Shown here in pieces: positions 1-9,442 of a DNA stretch of 64,000 nucleotides. The notes under the pieces are model-generated. The model was not told the origin of the DNA. It did no database searches and saw only the letters and a program-made list of their open reading frames with translations. Position numbers and translations under genes: made by a program. Numbering within the stretch: the stretch's first letter is position 1; every line of letters begins with the position of its first letter. The stretch is from positions 62,001 through 126,000 of the forward strand of contig NZ_JAETXJ010000001.1 of the NCBI RefSeq assembly GCF_022508225.1, in the 5' to 3' direction. This DNA is from Desulfovibrio sp. UIB00 (lineage in GTDB: Bacteria > Desulfobacterota > Desulfovibrionia > Desulfovibrionales > Desulfovibrionaceae).

Positions 1-537
1 AATCTGTTCCGGCAGGCAGTAGCGCTCCCTGTACCAGGGCAATGTGAGCCGCAAGGCTGCCTGCATGGCAGCCTGACGAGGATGCAGCACATCAACAGGG
101 CGGGTCTGAGTGGCATCCTCGCCCGCTTTACATGGCTGGCCGAAAACTACATAGCGCCTACACGCAATCGGACGCACAGGATAAGCGCCGCAGCTCCTCT
201 CCAACAGGAAAGGGCAGGCACCCCCAAGAGTTGTCCGCGCCCCGTGGAACAGCACAAAGGCTGCTTTGAGAGCGTTCCGCCTGGAGGGGAGAAGCTCCAG
301 CTCCGCAAAAAGGCGCAAGGCCAGAATTTCCAGTGGGGTTGCAGGGATGGGCTGGATACAGCATTGGCAGCACCCCGGCCCGCAGGCTGGCGGCTCCTTC
401 TGGAGCGCGATGGATTCCGCTACGTCGCAATCCACCAGGGCATACGCGTCCAGCAGCAGACTCATGCCCGGCATGCGCTCAAACCTGCGGTTGTTGTACC
501 TGAAGCGCTGAGCGTCTTTTCCCGGACTGGCAGCCAT
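1..537 (-). CDS. YkgJ-type cysteine cluster (putative zinc/iron-chelating) protein, partial
   Basis: The gene reads leftwards and runs off the window at position 1 without a stop, so only 179 N-terminal codons are visible. The start is an ATG at 537-535 preceded by AAGGAG at good spacing. The visible protein holds a clustered cysteine motif (CGPGCCQCC, about residues 64-72) and later CPFL and CGAYPVRPIACRRY, which are the hallmarks of the YkgJ/CxxCxxCC family thought to bind a metal or Fe-S centre. The biochemical role of the family is unknown. The gene lies 83 bp upstream of an FMN reductase on the same strand. The family call is fairly sure; a function cannot be given. Confidence 0.8.
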   Translation of the reverse strand, partial: MAASPGKDAQRFRYNNRRFERMPGMSLLLDAYALVDCDVAESIALQKEPPACGPGCCQCCIQPIPATPLEILALRLFAELELLPSRRNALKAAFVLFHGARTTLGGACPFLLERSCGAYPVRPIACRRYVVFGQPCKAGEDATQTRPVDVLHPRQAAMQAALRLTLPWYRERYCLPEQI

Positions 538-620
538 TTCCCACTCCTTGACAACGTGCAGCCCCGCAGAAAACCACTGCCGAAGCAGCGGTCTGTCCAC
601 GGGGCTGGCAGATAGGGGGG

Positions 621-1163
621 CTACTTCAGCCGCAACGTCCAATCGGTCATGGCCTGCATGAGGGCCGTTGCCTGACTCGCAAGGGCTTCATCCTGCACAT
701 CGCCGTTATCGGCAAAGGCAGGAGTGAAAGCGTTGGAAAAAAGCTCTGGCTTGTTCAGTACGTGCAGGTTCAGGTACACGCATACCTGACGCAGATGGTA
801 CTGCGCCCGCGATGTGCCCATGCCGCCGCCAGCACCCACGATGCAGGCGGTTTTGCCTGTAAGGGGGGCGAGGTCGGTTTCGCGCGAGAGCCAGTCCAGC
901 GCATTTTTCAGCGCGGGAGCAAGAGAATAATTGTATTCGGGGCAGGCCAGAACCAGCCCGTCCGCTACGCTCACCTGATCAATGAGGCGTTGCGCCACTG
1001 CGGGTTTTTCAATATCCGCGTTGTAGAACGGCAAAGCGGAAATATCTGCAATTTCAAGGCGTACGTTCTGAGGAAGATGCGCTGCGCAGCACCGCAGAAG
1101 CCCGGTATTGCGCGAAGCCTTGCGCAGACTGCCCGATATGCCAACAAAGGTAAGGTTGCCCAT
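621..1163 (-). CDS. NADPH-dependent FMN reductase / flavodoxin-fold quinone or chromate reductase
   Basis: A 180-residue single-domain flavodoxin-like protein of the NADPH-dependent FMN reductase family. Visible marks are the N-terminal phosphate-binding loop GISGSLRKASRN (about residues 8-19), the flavin-loop motif PEYNYS (about 95-100) and the conserved LKNALDW helix that follows. Length is normal for the family, whose members pass electrons from NAD(P)H through FMN to quinones, azo dyes or metals such as chromate. The start ATG is preceded by AAGGAG. It is transcribed leftwards towards the YkgJ-type gene, possibly as one transcript. The true substrate cannot be told from sequence. Confidence 0.88.
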   Translation of the reverse strand: MGNLTFVGISGSLRKASRNTGLLRCCAAHLPQNVRLEIADISALPFYNADIEKPAVAQRLIDQVSVADGLVLACPEYNYSLAPALKNALDWLSRETDLAPLTGKTACIVGAGGGMGTSRAQYHLRQVCVYLNLHVLNKPELFSNAFTPAFADNGDVQDEALASQATALMQAMTDWTLRLK

Positions 1164-1263
1164 AACTACTCCTTAAGGGTTGCATAGACACGAGTAGTTT
1201 ACTGTGTTTTTACGCAAAAGCCCATATGCCTTGCCGCCGAAATTCCGCACGGAAGATTCTTCA

Positions 1264-1668
1264 TCAGGCTTTTGCCTTGTCCCTGGTTCTGCTCTCAAAT
1301 TTATCTTTGTTCACAACCACGCGCTCGTGCGTACCCTCGCCGATCAGCCCTGTCTCGTCATAGGCAGCAACCTTGAAACCCAGGCCTTTGCCGTTGGAGG
1401 AAACTGCGGTTACTTCCGCAGTAAAACGCACCTTCATACCCTGCGGCGTCGCTGCCACATGGCTGACGTTGATGCCGGTTCCTACGGTCGTTTGCCCTTC
1501 TTCGAGGTGCGGCTGCACCACATCCACGGCTGTGCCTTCCATCCAGGCCACCATCATGGCGGTGGAAAAAACACTTACTTTGCCGCTGCCCACAGTACTT
1601 GCCAGCATGGCCTCGGTAACCGTGGTTTCTGCCGTACCGTTCATGCCGGGCGTAATAGTATTGCTCAT
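1264..1668 (-). CDS. Hotdog-fold thioesterase family protein (FlK-like)
   Basis: About 134 residues with the layout of the fluoroacetyl-CoA thioesterase-like (FlK) hotdog family: an early helix with STAMMVAWME, then strands around GTGINVSHVAATPQGMKVRF and an ending near THERVVVNKDKF. Such proteins hydrolyse small acyl-CoA thioesters. The longest frame starts at 1692, but the internal ATG at 1668 has a GAGG-type binding site and gives the family's usual length, so I prefer it. It is a single gene between the flavoprotein and the divergent TRAP operon. The family assignment is good; the substrate is unknown. Confidence 0.78.
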   Translation of the reverse strand: MSNTITPGMNGTAETTVTEAMLASTVGSGKVSVFSTAMMVAWMEGTAVDVVQPHLEEGQTTVGTGINVSHVAATPQGMKVRFTAEVTAVSSNGKGLGFKVAAYDETGLIGEGTHERVVVNKDKFESRTRDKAKA

Positions 1669-2097
1669 GCCTGCCTCGCTGGCTTTTAACATTGCGCATG
1701 GGTTGCGCTCACGGCAACTACCATGCGTATTTTATTCTTATTGGATGATAGATGACTTGCTGCCCTCTTTCAACACGATTGCCCCGCGCCCTGAATATGC
1801 CCATTGAGCATGATGCTGCCGCTTAAAAAAATCTCGACCCCCAAGCATAACTCTGGCATCATTACCAAAACCTTGCACGTGATCTTTTTTTACCGAGGGT
1901 ACATTGCAGCGGCAACGCCCGGCCACAAGCCCCACTGCAACACCTGCCGGCGTCCATCGGCCCACAAGGCTGCCTTAAGGATCTCGTTTTCAGGACAAAG
2001 CTGCCGCGCTCCAACCGGCGCGGCTTTCTTGTTCTTTGCGCGTAACTCTTTGCGAGCAAGGCCTTTTCGTTCACCTTTTTTTTGAGGAGTCCGTTTT
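1669..2097. other. 429-bp divergent intergenic region upstream of the TRAP operon
   Basis: No gene is supported here; short frames in it lack binding sites and family resemblance. The region must carry promoters for the thioesterase gene (left) and for dctP (right), but I see no convincing -35/-10 or -24/-12 pair. The only clear structure is a GC-rich hairpin at 2003-2024 followed by a T-rich run. Confidence 0.5.
2003..2037 (+). terminator. Terminator-like hairpin in the leader of the TRAP operon
   Basis: GCCGCGC (2003-2009) pairs with GCGCGGC (2018-2024) across an 8-nt loop and is followed by a T-rich tract (TTTCTTGTTCTTT). It lies about 60 bp upstream of the dctP start. It could be a leader attenuator or an upstream terminator; the imperfect T run lowers confidence. 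Confidence 0.45.
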
Positions 2098-3198
2098 ATG
2101 AAGGGCTTTTTGCGTTGGACATGGGGCGTTGTGTTCGTCTGCCTGCTGGCGGGCGGCGTGTTGACCGCATTGCCGCAACAGGCAGCTGCGGCGGCCTACA
2201 AGGCGGAATACAAACTCAGCGTGGTACCCGGCGCAACATCCGGGTGGGGTCTCACGGCAGCCCGCTTTGCGGAACTGGTGCACGAGCGCACCAACGGGCG
2301 CATCAATATCAAGGTCTACCCCTCCAGCCAGTTGCTGGCAGGCAAGCAGACTTCCGAATTTCTCATGCTGCGCAATGGCGCCATTGACTTTGCTCTGGCG
2401 TCCCCGATCAACTGGTCGCCGCAGATCAAGGAACTGAACCTCACAGCCCTGCCCTTTCTCATGGCTGTACAGCCCGACCGCTACAAAGCCATAGACGCCG
2501 TTACCTCCGGCAAGTCTGGTGCAATGCTGATCGCCGCCGTTGAAAGCAAGGGCGTCAAAATCCTCGGATGGGGCGAAAACGGCTACCGCGAAATGACCAC
2601 CAGCAAAGGCCCCATCACCCAACCTGAAGATATGCAGGGCCTGAAAATTCGCGTGGTGGGCAGCCCGATCTTTATCGATACGTTTCGTGCCATGGGCGCA
2701 AACCCGGTCAACATGAACTGGGCCGAAGCCACCACGGGTTTTCAGCAGGGCGTTGTGGACGGGCAGGAAAATCCCACCAACGGCATCAACATTCCCCTGA
2801 AAATATGGGACTATCACAAATTCCTCTGCGATTGGCACTACGTCATTGACCCCCTGATGCTGGGCGCGAATCCCGGCGTGTGGAAGAGCTTTTCGCCTGA
2901 AGATCAGCAGATTCTGCTGGCTTGCGCCAAGGAAATGGAGCTGTACGGCAAGGCACTCTCCCGCCTGGGCATGGATGACGGGCAGTCCAAGGCCTACCTT
3001 GAAAAAATCGGCAAGCTCCCGGAAATTACCGATCCTTATGCCTGCCTTGAGCAGCATGGCATGACGGTAACACGTCTTAGCCCGGAGCAGACCGCGCAGT
3101 TTTTCAAGGCCACACAGGCCGTGCGCGATGACTGGACAGCCAAGATCGGCCCCGATCTTGTCAAAGCGGCAGAGCAGGACATGGCTGCTGCGAAATAG
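2098..3198 (+). CDS. dctP: TRAP transporter solute-binding protein, DctP family
   Basis: A 366-residue periplasmic solute-binding protein for a tripartite ATP-independent periplasmic transporter. The N-terminus is a signal peptide (basic start, hydrophobic stretch to about residue 28, then QAAAAA). The mature part has the DctP pattern: an early GWGLTAARFAELVHERTNGRI segment, PSSQLLAGKQ, and the motif region GLKIRVVGSPIF followed by MGANPVNMNWAE, where the conserved Arg that holds a carboxylate normally lies. GAGGAG precedes the ATG. The small and large membrane subunits follow. The ligand is probably an organic acid, but its identity is not deducible. A terminator hairpin directly after the stop probably allows excess synthesis of this subunit. 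Confidence 0.93.
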   Translation: MKGFLRWTWGVVFVCLLAGGVLTALPQQAAAAAYKAEYKLSVVPGATSGWGLTAARFAELVHERTNGRINIKVYPSSQLLAGKQTSEFLMLRNGAIDFALASPINWSPQIKELNLTALPFLMAVQPDRYKAIDAVTSGKSGAMLIAAVESKGVKILGWGENGYREMTTSKGPITQPEDMQGLKIRVVGSPIFIDTFRAMGANPVNMNWAEATTGFQQGVVDGQENPTNGINIPLKIWDYHKFLCDWHYVIDPLMLGANPGVWKSFSPEDQQILLACAKEMELYGKALSRLGMDDGQSKAYLEKIGKLPEITDPYACLEQHGMTVTRLSPEQTAQFFKATQAVRDDWTAKIGPDLVKAAEQDMAAAK

Positions 3199-3206
3199 CA
3201 TTAAAC

Positions 3207-3246
3207 AGCCCCCTTTTGCAGCCTAAGGCTTAGGAGGGGGCTTTTT
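3207..3246 (+). terminator. Rho-independent (partial) terminator between dctP and dctQ
   Basis: AGCCCCCT (3207-3214) pairs with AGGGGGCT (3235-3242), followed by TTTTT. It sits between the binding protein and the membrane subunit genes, a position typical of an intra-operon attenuator giving more dctP than dctQM message. Confidence 0.75.
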
Positions 3247-3251
3247 CAGGG

Positions 3252-3734
3252 ATGGGCAAGAACATGTGGAGTTTGCTGGACAGACGGTTTGAGGACTACC
3301 TGGGATCGTTCATGCTGGCTGCAATGGCGGCCATTGCTTTTATCAACGTGGTAGTGCGTTACTGCACCTCTTTTTCTTTTGCCTGGACAGAAGAACTGAC
3401 CATCAATTTTTTTGTCTGGATAACCATGCTGGGAACAGCCCGGGCATTCCGCGAAGGCGGACACCTCGGCATGACCGCCCTGTACGATGCCCTGCCCCGG
3501 CGTTTTCGCCGCGTTTGCTACTGGGGATCCGTGCTGCTGGCGGTATGCTTTTTTGGCGCTCTGTTCTGGACAGGACTCACCGAAGTTCTGGACGAAATCG
3601 ACCTTGAGGCTACTTCCGAAGCATTGGGGATTCCGGTGTGGTGGTACACCATCGCCACGCCCGCGTTTTCCCTGCTGATCATTTTCCGCATTGCGCAAAG
3701 GGCCGTTGAGGACCAGCGCGCCAACAACTTTTAG
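3252..3734 (+). CDS. dctQ: TRAP transporter small permease, DctQ family
   Basis: A 160-residue protein with four hydrophobic segments, the usual DctQ size and topology. Visible marks are FINVVVRYCTSFSFAWTEEL (about residues 29-48), with the conserved aromatic and acidic TEEL turn, and RAFREGGHLG (about 63-72), the standard DctQ loop. It forms the membrane complex with DctM. The start at 3252 lies within 6 bp of the upstream terminator, and the AGGAGG at 3232-3237 inside that hairpin is unusually far away. Met5 (3264) is an alternative start. dctM begins 11 bp downstream. Confidence 0.9.
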   Translation: MGKNMWSLLDRRFEDYLGSFMLAAMAAIAFINVVVRYCTSFSFAWTEELTINFFVWITMLGTARAFREGGHLGMTALYDALPRRFRRVCYWGSVLLAVCFFGALFWTGLTEVLDEIDLEATSEALGIPVWWYTIATPAFSLLIIFRIAQRAVEDQRANNF

Positions 3735-3745
3735 GAGGCGGGACT

Positions 3746-5041
3746 ATGGACTCCCTGTTACACGATCCCGCATTCTGGCTGCTGGCGCTTTTCATCATCC
3801 CCCTGTTGCTGCGGGTGCCCATTGCACTTGCGCTGGGCTTTTCCGCCCTCGCTGTGGTGTGGAAGTGGGATATGGGGCTCAACATGCTTTCCTACAATTT
3901 TTTTGCAGGAATAGCCAAGTTTCCCCTGCTGGCCATCCCCTTCTTTATTCTGGCGGGCTACATAATGGAGCGCGCGGGCATTGCCGCCCGCATTGTGGCG
4001 CTCATGGAAGCGCTGGTCGGCTCCATGACAGGCGGGCTGGCAGTCGCCACGGTTGCGGTTGCCACCTTCTGGGGCGCGGTGAGCGGCTCCGGCCCTGCTA
4101 CGGTTGCTGCGCTGGGCCTTATTCTTATTCCCGGCATGGCCAAAGCCGGCTATGACAAAGCCTTTGCCACCGCAACGGTTTCCGTTACATCCGGGCTTGC
4201 CATTGTCATTCCGCCAAGTATTGCCTTTATCGTTTATGGCGGTGTTGCGGATGTTTCTGTGCCTGCACTCTTTGCGGCGGGCTTTATCCCAGGCGTTGTG
4301 GTTGCCATATTCATTATGGGCGCTGTGCTGCTCATATCCCGCAAGCACGGATACAAGGGCAAGGAGCGGCAACAGCCTGTCAGCAAGGCCTTGCGCGAGG
4401 CTTTTTGGGGCATCATGACCCCGGTGGTTATTCTGGGCGGCATTTACGGCGGCGTGTTTACCCCCACCGAAGCCGCTGCGGTTGCCATCTTCTACGGCCT
4501 CTTTGTGGGCGTCTTCATTTACCGCACCATCAACAGCCTTGCGATGCTGGTCGAAATACTCACCGAAACCGTCAAGGCAACAGCTGTTGTCATGATTGTG
4601 GTTACATGCGCGGGTCTGTACTCCTGGGTGGGATCAACCGTGGGGCTTGTAGAAAAATGTTCTGGCGTTCTGCTGGGCGTTTCAGAAAATCCCTGGGTTG
4701 TCCTGTTCATGATCAACATCATCCTGCTGCTTGCGGGCATGCTGCTGGACGCCATTTCCATCTACTATGTTTTTCTGCCCTTCATGCTGCCCATTATGAC
4801 GCATTTTCAATGGGACCCTGTATGGTTTGGCATCATGATGACAACCAACCTTGCCGTGGGGCAGGTTACGCCGCCTGTTGCGGTTAATCTGTACGTAGGG
4901 GCCAAGATCAGCGGCCTGACCATGGAGCAGATCAGCAAGGCTGCCCTGCCGCTCATTGGCGCTGCCCTGCTTGCCCTGGCTGTCATAACCGCATTCCCGG
5001 AACTCTCAACCTTTATGCCCAAGCTGCTGGGCCTGTATTGA
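3746..5041 (+). CDS. dctM: TRAP transporter large permease, DctM family
   Basis: A 431-residue polytopic protein with about twelve hydrophobic segments, the normal DctM length. Family signatures are visible: PLLAIPFFILAGYIMERAG (about residues 54-72), GAVSGSGPATVAALG (about 110-124), GGVFTPTEAAAVA in the middle and GQVTPPVAVNLYVGA near the end. It forms the sodium- or proton-coupled channel for the solute delivered by DctP. AGGAGG lies just before the ATG, and the gene follows dctQ closely in the same operon. It is complete and has no frameshift. Confidence 0.94.
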   Translation: MDSLLHDPAFWLLALFIIPLLLRVPIALALGFSALAVVWKWDMGLNMLSYNFFAGIAKFPLLAIPFFILAGYIMERAGIAARIVALMEALVGSMTGGLAVATVAVATFWGAVSGSGPATVAALGLILIPGMAKAGYDKAFATATVSVTSGLAIVIPPSIAFIVYGGVADVSVPALFAAGFIPGVVVAIFIMGAVLLISRKHGYKGKERQQPVSKALREAFWGIMTPVVILGGIYGGVFTPTEAAAVAIFYGLFVGVFIYRTINSLAMLVEILTETVKATAVVMIVVTCAGLYSWVGSTVGLVEKCSGVLLGVSENPWVVLFMINIILLLAGMLLDAISIYYVFLPFMLPIMTHFQWDPVWFGIMMTTNLAVGQVTPPVAVNLYVGAKISGLTMEQISKAALPLIGAALLALAVITAFPELSTFMPKLLGLY

Positions 5042-5049
5042 TGAAACAC

Positions 5050-5085
5050 GGTGCCCGGCCCATCCGTGATTTGGGGTCGGGCACC
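5050..5085 (+). terminator. Hairpin downstream of dctM, possible 3' end of the TRAP operon
   Basis: GGTGCCCG (5050-5057) pairs with CGGGCACC (5078-5085), and the inner GGCCCA/TGGGGT segments can extend the stem. There is no T run after it, so it may be a transcript 3'-end stabiliser rather than an intrinsic terminator. Confidence 0.45.
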
Positions 5086-5192
5086 AATGCGGAGCCAGGC
5101 TTCAGCCCCCCCAAAGACCGGGCAAGTCATTGCCAAGCCTCCCGCAACATACGGTTAGGGAGTGGGCCAAGACATCTGGAAAGCAGAAAATG

Positions 5193-5215
5193 AAAAAGCC
5201 CTCGCAAAGAGGGCT
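5193..5215 (-). terminator. Intrinsic terminator for the minus-strand gene at 5276-5653
   Basis: AGCCCTC (5197-5203) and GAGGGCT (5209-5215) form a 7-bp stem with a 5-nt loop. On the minus strand the stem is followed by TTTTT (plus-strand A at 5193-5197). It could also act on the plus strand, where GTTTC follows. Confidence 0.65.
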
Positions 5216-5275
5216 GTTTCATGTGGAGGTTGCTGCCGCCAACGCGTACGCGGTGACTGCGGCTATATGGAAAAA

Positions 5276-5653
5276 TCAGGCATTGGCTGCCTTGAGCATC
5301 TCTTCAACCATGGAGAGCGAAGGCGTCGCGCCAGAATCAAGGCCGCACAAGCCGCGCACTGCCAACATGAGCATGTCAAACTGGAGGGCCATTTCGGTCA
5401 CGCCGTTGTGGATCACGCACACATCGCCGCGCATGAACAGCTTGTAGGCATGACGGCTGCGCTCCTGCCCGCTGGAACGAACAATGTAATAGATCTGTTC
5501 ATTGCTTTCAGTCACATACAGCTTTTGGCGGGTAAGTGTGCCAAGCGATTCGTCATACCAGGAACATTCCGAAAAAAGACGACCGCAAAAAGCAAAGTCG
5601 CAGCCGTTGTCCTGTTTCAGGCAAATGTCTTCCATGGTTTTCTGCACGTCCAT
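5276..5653 (-). CDS. Uncharacterised 125-residue protein
   Basis: I do not recognise this protein. It is 125 residues, soluble and without a signal peptide. It has four or five cysteines in the N-terminal half (ICLK, NGCDF, FCGRLF, ECSWYD) and a central stretch rich in beta-strand residues (TRQKLYVTESNEQIYYIVRS). The C-terminus is helical. It has its own terminator at 5193-5215 and an AT-rich region upstream, so it is probably a single-gene transcript. The reading frame is favoured over overlapping frames because of this terminator and a GGAGGGAATGA segment just before the ATG. It is more likely a real lineage-restricted gene than a chance frame. Confidence 0.65.
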   Translation of the reverse strand: MDVQKTMEDICLKQDNGCDFAFCGRLFSECSWYDESLGTLTRQKLYVTESNEQIYYIVRSSGQERSRHAYKLFMRGDVCVIHNGVTEMALQFDMLMLAVRGLCGLDSGATPSLSMVEEMLKAANA

Positions 5654-6004
5654 TCATTCCCTCCGCAGGCTCAGACCATCAAACAATGGCCACAAAAATC
5701 CCCAGTTAACGTTGGGGAAAACTAGCACCGCACCAGAAGCGTTGTCAATAAAGCGCAGCAAGCGAACAACAAAATCGCATGCGCAAAGTGCACTTAAAAT
5801 TTATAACATATCGATATATATATCTAAAAAAGATATGTTTTCTTTTGCGGTTTACCCTAAAGAAAATGGAAAGCCGTACCTGACATGAATAAAACCGGAG
5901 GGGGAAGGCAAGGGTGCTCACAGGCTGTTTTTTCTGTCTGGAGCGCTCGTTGTTCTCAACACGCATTGCGGTTGCGGCTCCTCGCCGGGCCTGACCGCCT
6001 GAGC
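5654..6004. other. 351-bp intergenic region with an AT-rich palindromic centre
   Basis: No gene is supported. The left half probably holds the promoter of the minus-strand gene ending at 5653. The centre (about 5795-5845) is strongly AT-rich and contains an interrupted palindrome. The right part returns to high GC and lies downstream of the DUF721 gene, but no hairpin with a T run is evident there. Confidence 0.45.
5805..5839. repeat. Interrupted AT-rich inverted repeat
   Basis: AACATATC (5805-5812) is repeated as its complement GATATGTT (5832-5839) around ATATATATCTAAAAAA. On the plus strand TTCTTTT follows. It may be a regulator operator for the gene to the left or a weak terminator; it stands out because its surroundings are GC-rich. 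Confidence 0.5.
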
Positions 6005-6514
6005 TTAGCGGGCGCGCCGCCGGATAAAGCGCGCATAGGCTCTCGCCACCGGAGATGCAGGATCCATTGCCTCCAGATACACGCCATCAGCGCACAGGGG
6101 TTCTGGTGCTCGTGCCCGGGGGGCTGGCTTATGCGCACTTGCCGTTTTCCGCGTTGCGGCCTTGTCCAGCCCAGCCTTGCCCATGAGCAGGCTGACCTTT
6201 ATGCCGCTGAAAAAGGGCTGTTCCATAAAGGCATTGACCCTCTCCAGCATTTCGGCCGCCATAAGGTGCAGCTCCTGCGCCAGCATGGCATCCTCTGCCC
6301 CTATAAGCAGAACATCCCGATGATGCCCCATAGGCCGCGCCAGAGGCGCAAGATCAGGCCCCATGACCATGCCCCAGTTGAGCCAGAGCTGCTGCAAACG
6401 CGCCCGCGTTTCCCCCTGGCCGGGGGCAGCGCCAAGCCCCGCCATTACAGAGGCCATGACCTCCATGGCGTGTACGGGTTGCGAATCTTTCTGTCGTTTG
6501 CGGAATACGGCCAT
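6005..6514 (-). CDS. DUF721 (DciA-like) domain protein
   Basis: A 169-residue protein with a DUF721 domain over about residues 15-105. The recognisable part is LQQLWLNWGMVMGPDLAPLARPMGH followed by VLLIGAEDAMLAQELHLMAAEML, the typical Trp-rich helix and strand-helix pair. DUF721 includes DciA, which helps load the replicative helicase DnaB in bacteria lacking DnaC; whether this protein does so is inferred. The C-terminal third is Ala/Arg-rich and poorly conserved. It is divergent from sahR, with about 160 bp between them. Confidence 0.72.
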   Translation of the reverse strand: MAVFRKRQKDSQPVHAMEVMASVMAGLGAAPGQGETRARLQQLWLNWGMVMGPDLAPLARPMGHHRDVLLIGAEDAMLAQELHLMAAEMLERVNAFMEQPFFSGIKVSLLMGKAGLDKAATRKTASAHKPAPRARAPEPLCADGVYLEAMDPASPVARAYARFIRRRAR

Positions 6515-6622
6515 TATCGTTCCTTAAAAACAGACAGCGCCCCTGATCCTAGCCGGGATTTTGTTGTTGCTGGACGCGGGCTACTGCCTATGCCTGCTGT
6601 GAACACATTGACTATATGCTGA

Positions 6623-6654
6623 TATATTGATACTTACATCAATCAAATTTGATT
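6623..6654 (+). promoter_or_regulatory. sahR promoter region with ArsR-type operators
   Basis: TATATT at 6623-6628 resembles a -10 element, with only a weak -35. Overlapping it and just downstream are TTGAT (6627-6631) and ATCAA (6638-6642) as an inverted pair, then the perfect 14-bp palindrome AATCAAATTTGATT (6641-6654). Such repeated TTGAT/ATCAA half-sites 20-47 bp before an ArsR-family start suggest autoregulation. Confidence 0.6.
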
Positions 6655-6673
6655 TACTGAAACTGGACAGATA

Positions 6674-7597
6674 ATGGCACTTTTATTTTTCAAAGCGCTG
6701 TCGGATGAAACCCGCCTGCGGCTGGTTCATATTCTGCTGCATTACGAACTCTCGGTCAACGAGCTGGTCAGTATCCTTGATATGGGGCAATCGCGTGTTT
6801 CGCGTCACCTCAAGATTCTTACCGAGGCAGGGCTGCTCACCTCGCGCCGCGATGGCCTGTGGGTTTTTTATGCCACGCCGCGCGCGGGCGAAGAACTTGA
6901 TTTTTTGCGCGCCATCACACCCTTTGTCCACCCGGACGCAGCCATGCGGGCAGACCTTAATATGGCCGCCCAGATTCTTGAAGAACGCGCGCTTAAAACC
7001 CGCCAGTTCTTTAACGCCATTGCGGAAGACTGGGACGAGCTGAACCGCGAGGTTCTTGGCAGCTTTGATCTGGCCGAGGCCGTTTGCGATGCCATGCCTG
7101 ACGGCTGCGGCACCGCTGTAGACCTCGGCTGCGGCACGGGCGCGGTGCTTGCGCGCATGCTGCCCAAGGCCCAAGGGGTCATCGGTGTGGATGGCTCCGC
7201 CCGCATGCTTGAAATCTGCCGCCGCCGCTTTACACCGGAGGATCTGGCCGAGGGCCGAGTTTCACTGCGCATCGGCGAACTGAGCCACCTGCCGCTGCGC
7301 GACCACGAGGCGGACTTTGCCTGCATCAACCTTGTACTGCACCATCTTTCAGACCCGGCTGAAGGCCTGCGCGAGATCCGGCGCATCATGGCGGTGGGCG
7401 GCAGGTTCTTTGTGGCCGATTTTCAACGCCATGCCGATGAAACCATGCGCTCCCGCTACGGTGACCGCTGGCTTGGCTTTGACGAACAGCAGCTTGGCCT
7501 TGATCTGGCTGCGGCTGGCTTTGCGGTTTTGCACTGCAAGCACATGCAGGTGAACAGAAACATGACCATGCTTCTGCTCAGCGCCGAAGCCCGCTGA
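6674..7597 (+). CDS. sahR: SahR-type ArsR-family regulator fused to a SAM-dependent methyltransferase domain
   Basis: A 307-residue two-domain protein. Residues 1-80 are an ArsR winged helix (FKALSDETRLRLVHILL, recognition helix region QSRVSRHLKIL). Residues about 110-300 are a class I methyltransferase fold with the SAM motif VDLGCGTGAVLA (about 149-160) and a later acidic/hydrophobic strand NLVLHHL. It lies 72 bp upstream of ahcY on the same strand. That arrangement is known for SahR, the repressor of S-adenosylhomocysteine recycling in Desulfovibrio and other proteobacteria. The fused domain probably serves as the SAH/SAM sensor rather than a catalyst; this is inference from the family. 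Candidate operators lie at 6627-6654. Confidence 0.87.
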   Translation: MALLFFKALSDETRLRLVHILLHYELSVNELVSILDMGQSRVSRHLKILTEAGLLTSRRDGLWVFYATPRAGEELDFLRAITPFVHPDAAMRADLNMAAQILEERALKTRQFFNAIAEDWDELNREVLGSFDLAEAVCDAMPDGCGTAVDLGCGTGAVLARMLPKAQGVIGVDGSARMLEICRRRFTPEDLAEGRVSLRIGELSHLPLRDHEADFACINLVLHHLSDPAEGLREIRRIMAVGGRFFVADFQRHADETMRSRYGDRWLGFDEQQLGLDLAAAGFAVLHCKHMQVNRNMTMLLLSAEAR

Positions 7598-7669
7598 TAA
7601 CCTGGCGCAGCGCGCTCATATTTCCCATGATTTTACCGACAACAACAAAATTGCGGATAGGAGAAAACA

Positions 7670-9091
<1,422 letters not shown>

Positions 9092-9115
9092 ACCAGCAAG
9101 GCGAACATTCCAGAA

Positions 9116-9146
9116 AGAAAAAGCCGGAGCAAAGCTCCGGCTTTTT
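9116..9146 (+). terminator. Strong intrinsic terminator after ahcY
   Basis: AAAAAGCCGGAGC and GCTCCGGCTTTTT form a near-perfect stem with a 3-nt loop (9131-9133), with T runs in both directions. It ends the sahR-ahcY transcript and could also stop leftward transcription of the XRE gene. Confidence 0.9.
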
Positions 9147-9181
9147 CTTGTTGTACTGTCCTGAAAAGGGGAAGATCACCA

Positions 9182-9442
9182 TCATAAATCCTTACTTTTT
9201 TTAATGCTTTCAGCTTCATCTATAACTAACCGGATAAACGCATCAGGTTTTATTTCAAGCGCCTCACTTAAAAAGAACAAAACATTCAATGACACATTCC
9301 ACTTACCATTTTCCAATCCGGTAATGTATGCCCTTTCTATCATCGCAAGCTCAGACAACTTACGCTTGCTCATGCCAAGAGCTTCACGTCTGCCCTTCAG
9401 AATATTTGCAACTGCTTCATTTAAATAAGGATATTTTTCCAT
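9182..9442 (-). CDS. Small XRE-family helix-turn-helix regulator
   Basis: An 86-residue protein made almost wholly of one XRE/Cro helix-turn-helix domain (about residues 10-70). Signature stretches are LKGRREALGMSKRKLSELA, with the recognition helix around ERAYITGLENGKW, then VSLNVLFFLSEALEIKPDAF. It is a DNA-binding repressor type. The coding sequence is far richer in A and T than its neighbours, with many AAA, AAT and TTT codons, and it borders a 500-bp AT-rich stretch, so recent transfer is likely. No toxin or methylase partner is seen beside it. Confidence 0.85.
   Translation of the reverse strand: MEKYPYLNEAVANILKGRREALGMSKRKLSELAMIERAYITGLENGKWNVSLNVLFFLSEALEIKPDAFIRLVIDEAESIKKSKDL

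Noticed and set aside
82..615. Open frames on both strands over the first 600 bp
   Set aside because: They are shadows of the minus-strand YkgJ-type gene (537 to 1), which has a good binding site and cysteine motifs but no stop inside the window.
1358..1807. Alternative frames over the hotdog thioesterase region
   Set aside because: They lack binding sites and family resemblance and overlap the recognisable thioesterase.
2071..3201. 376-residue open frame antisense to dctP
   Set aside because: DctP motifs, signal peptide and binding site are clear on the plus strand.
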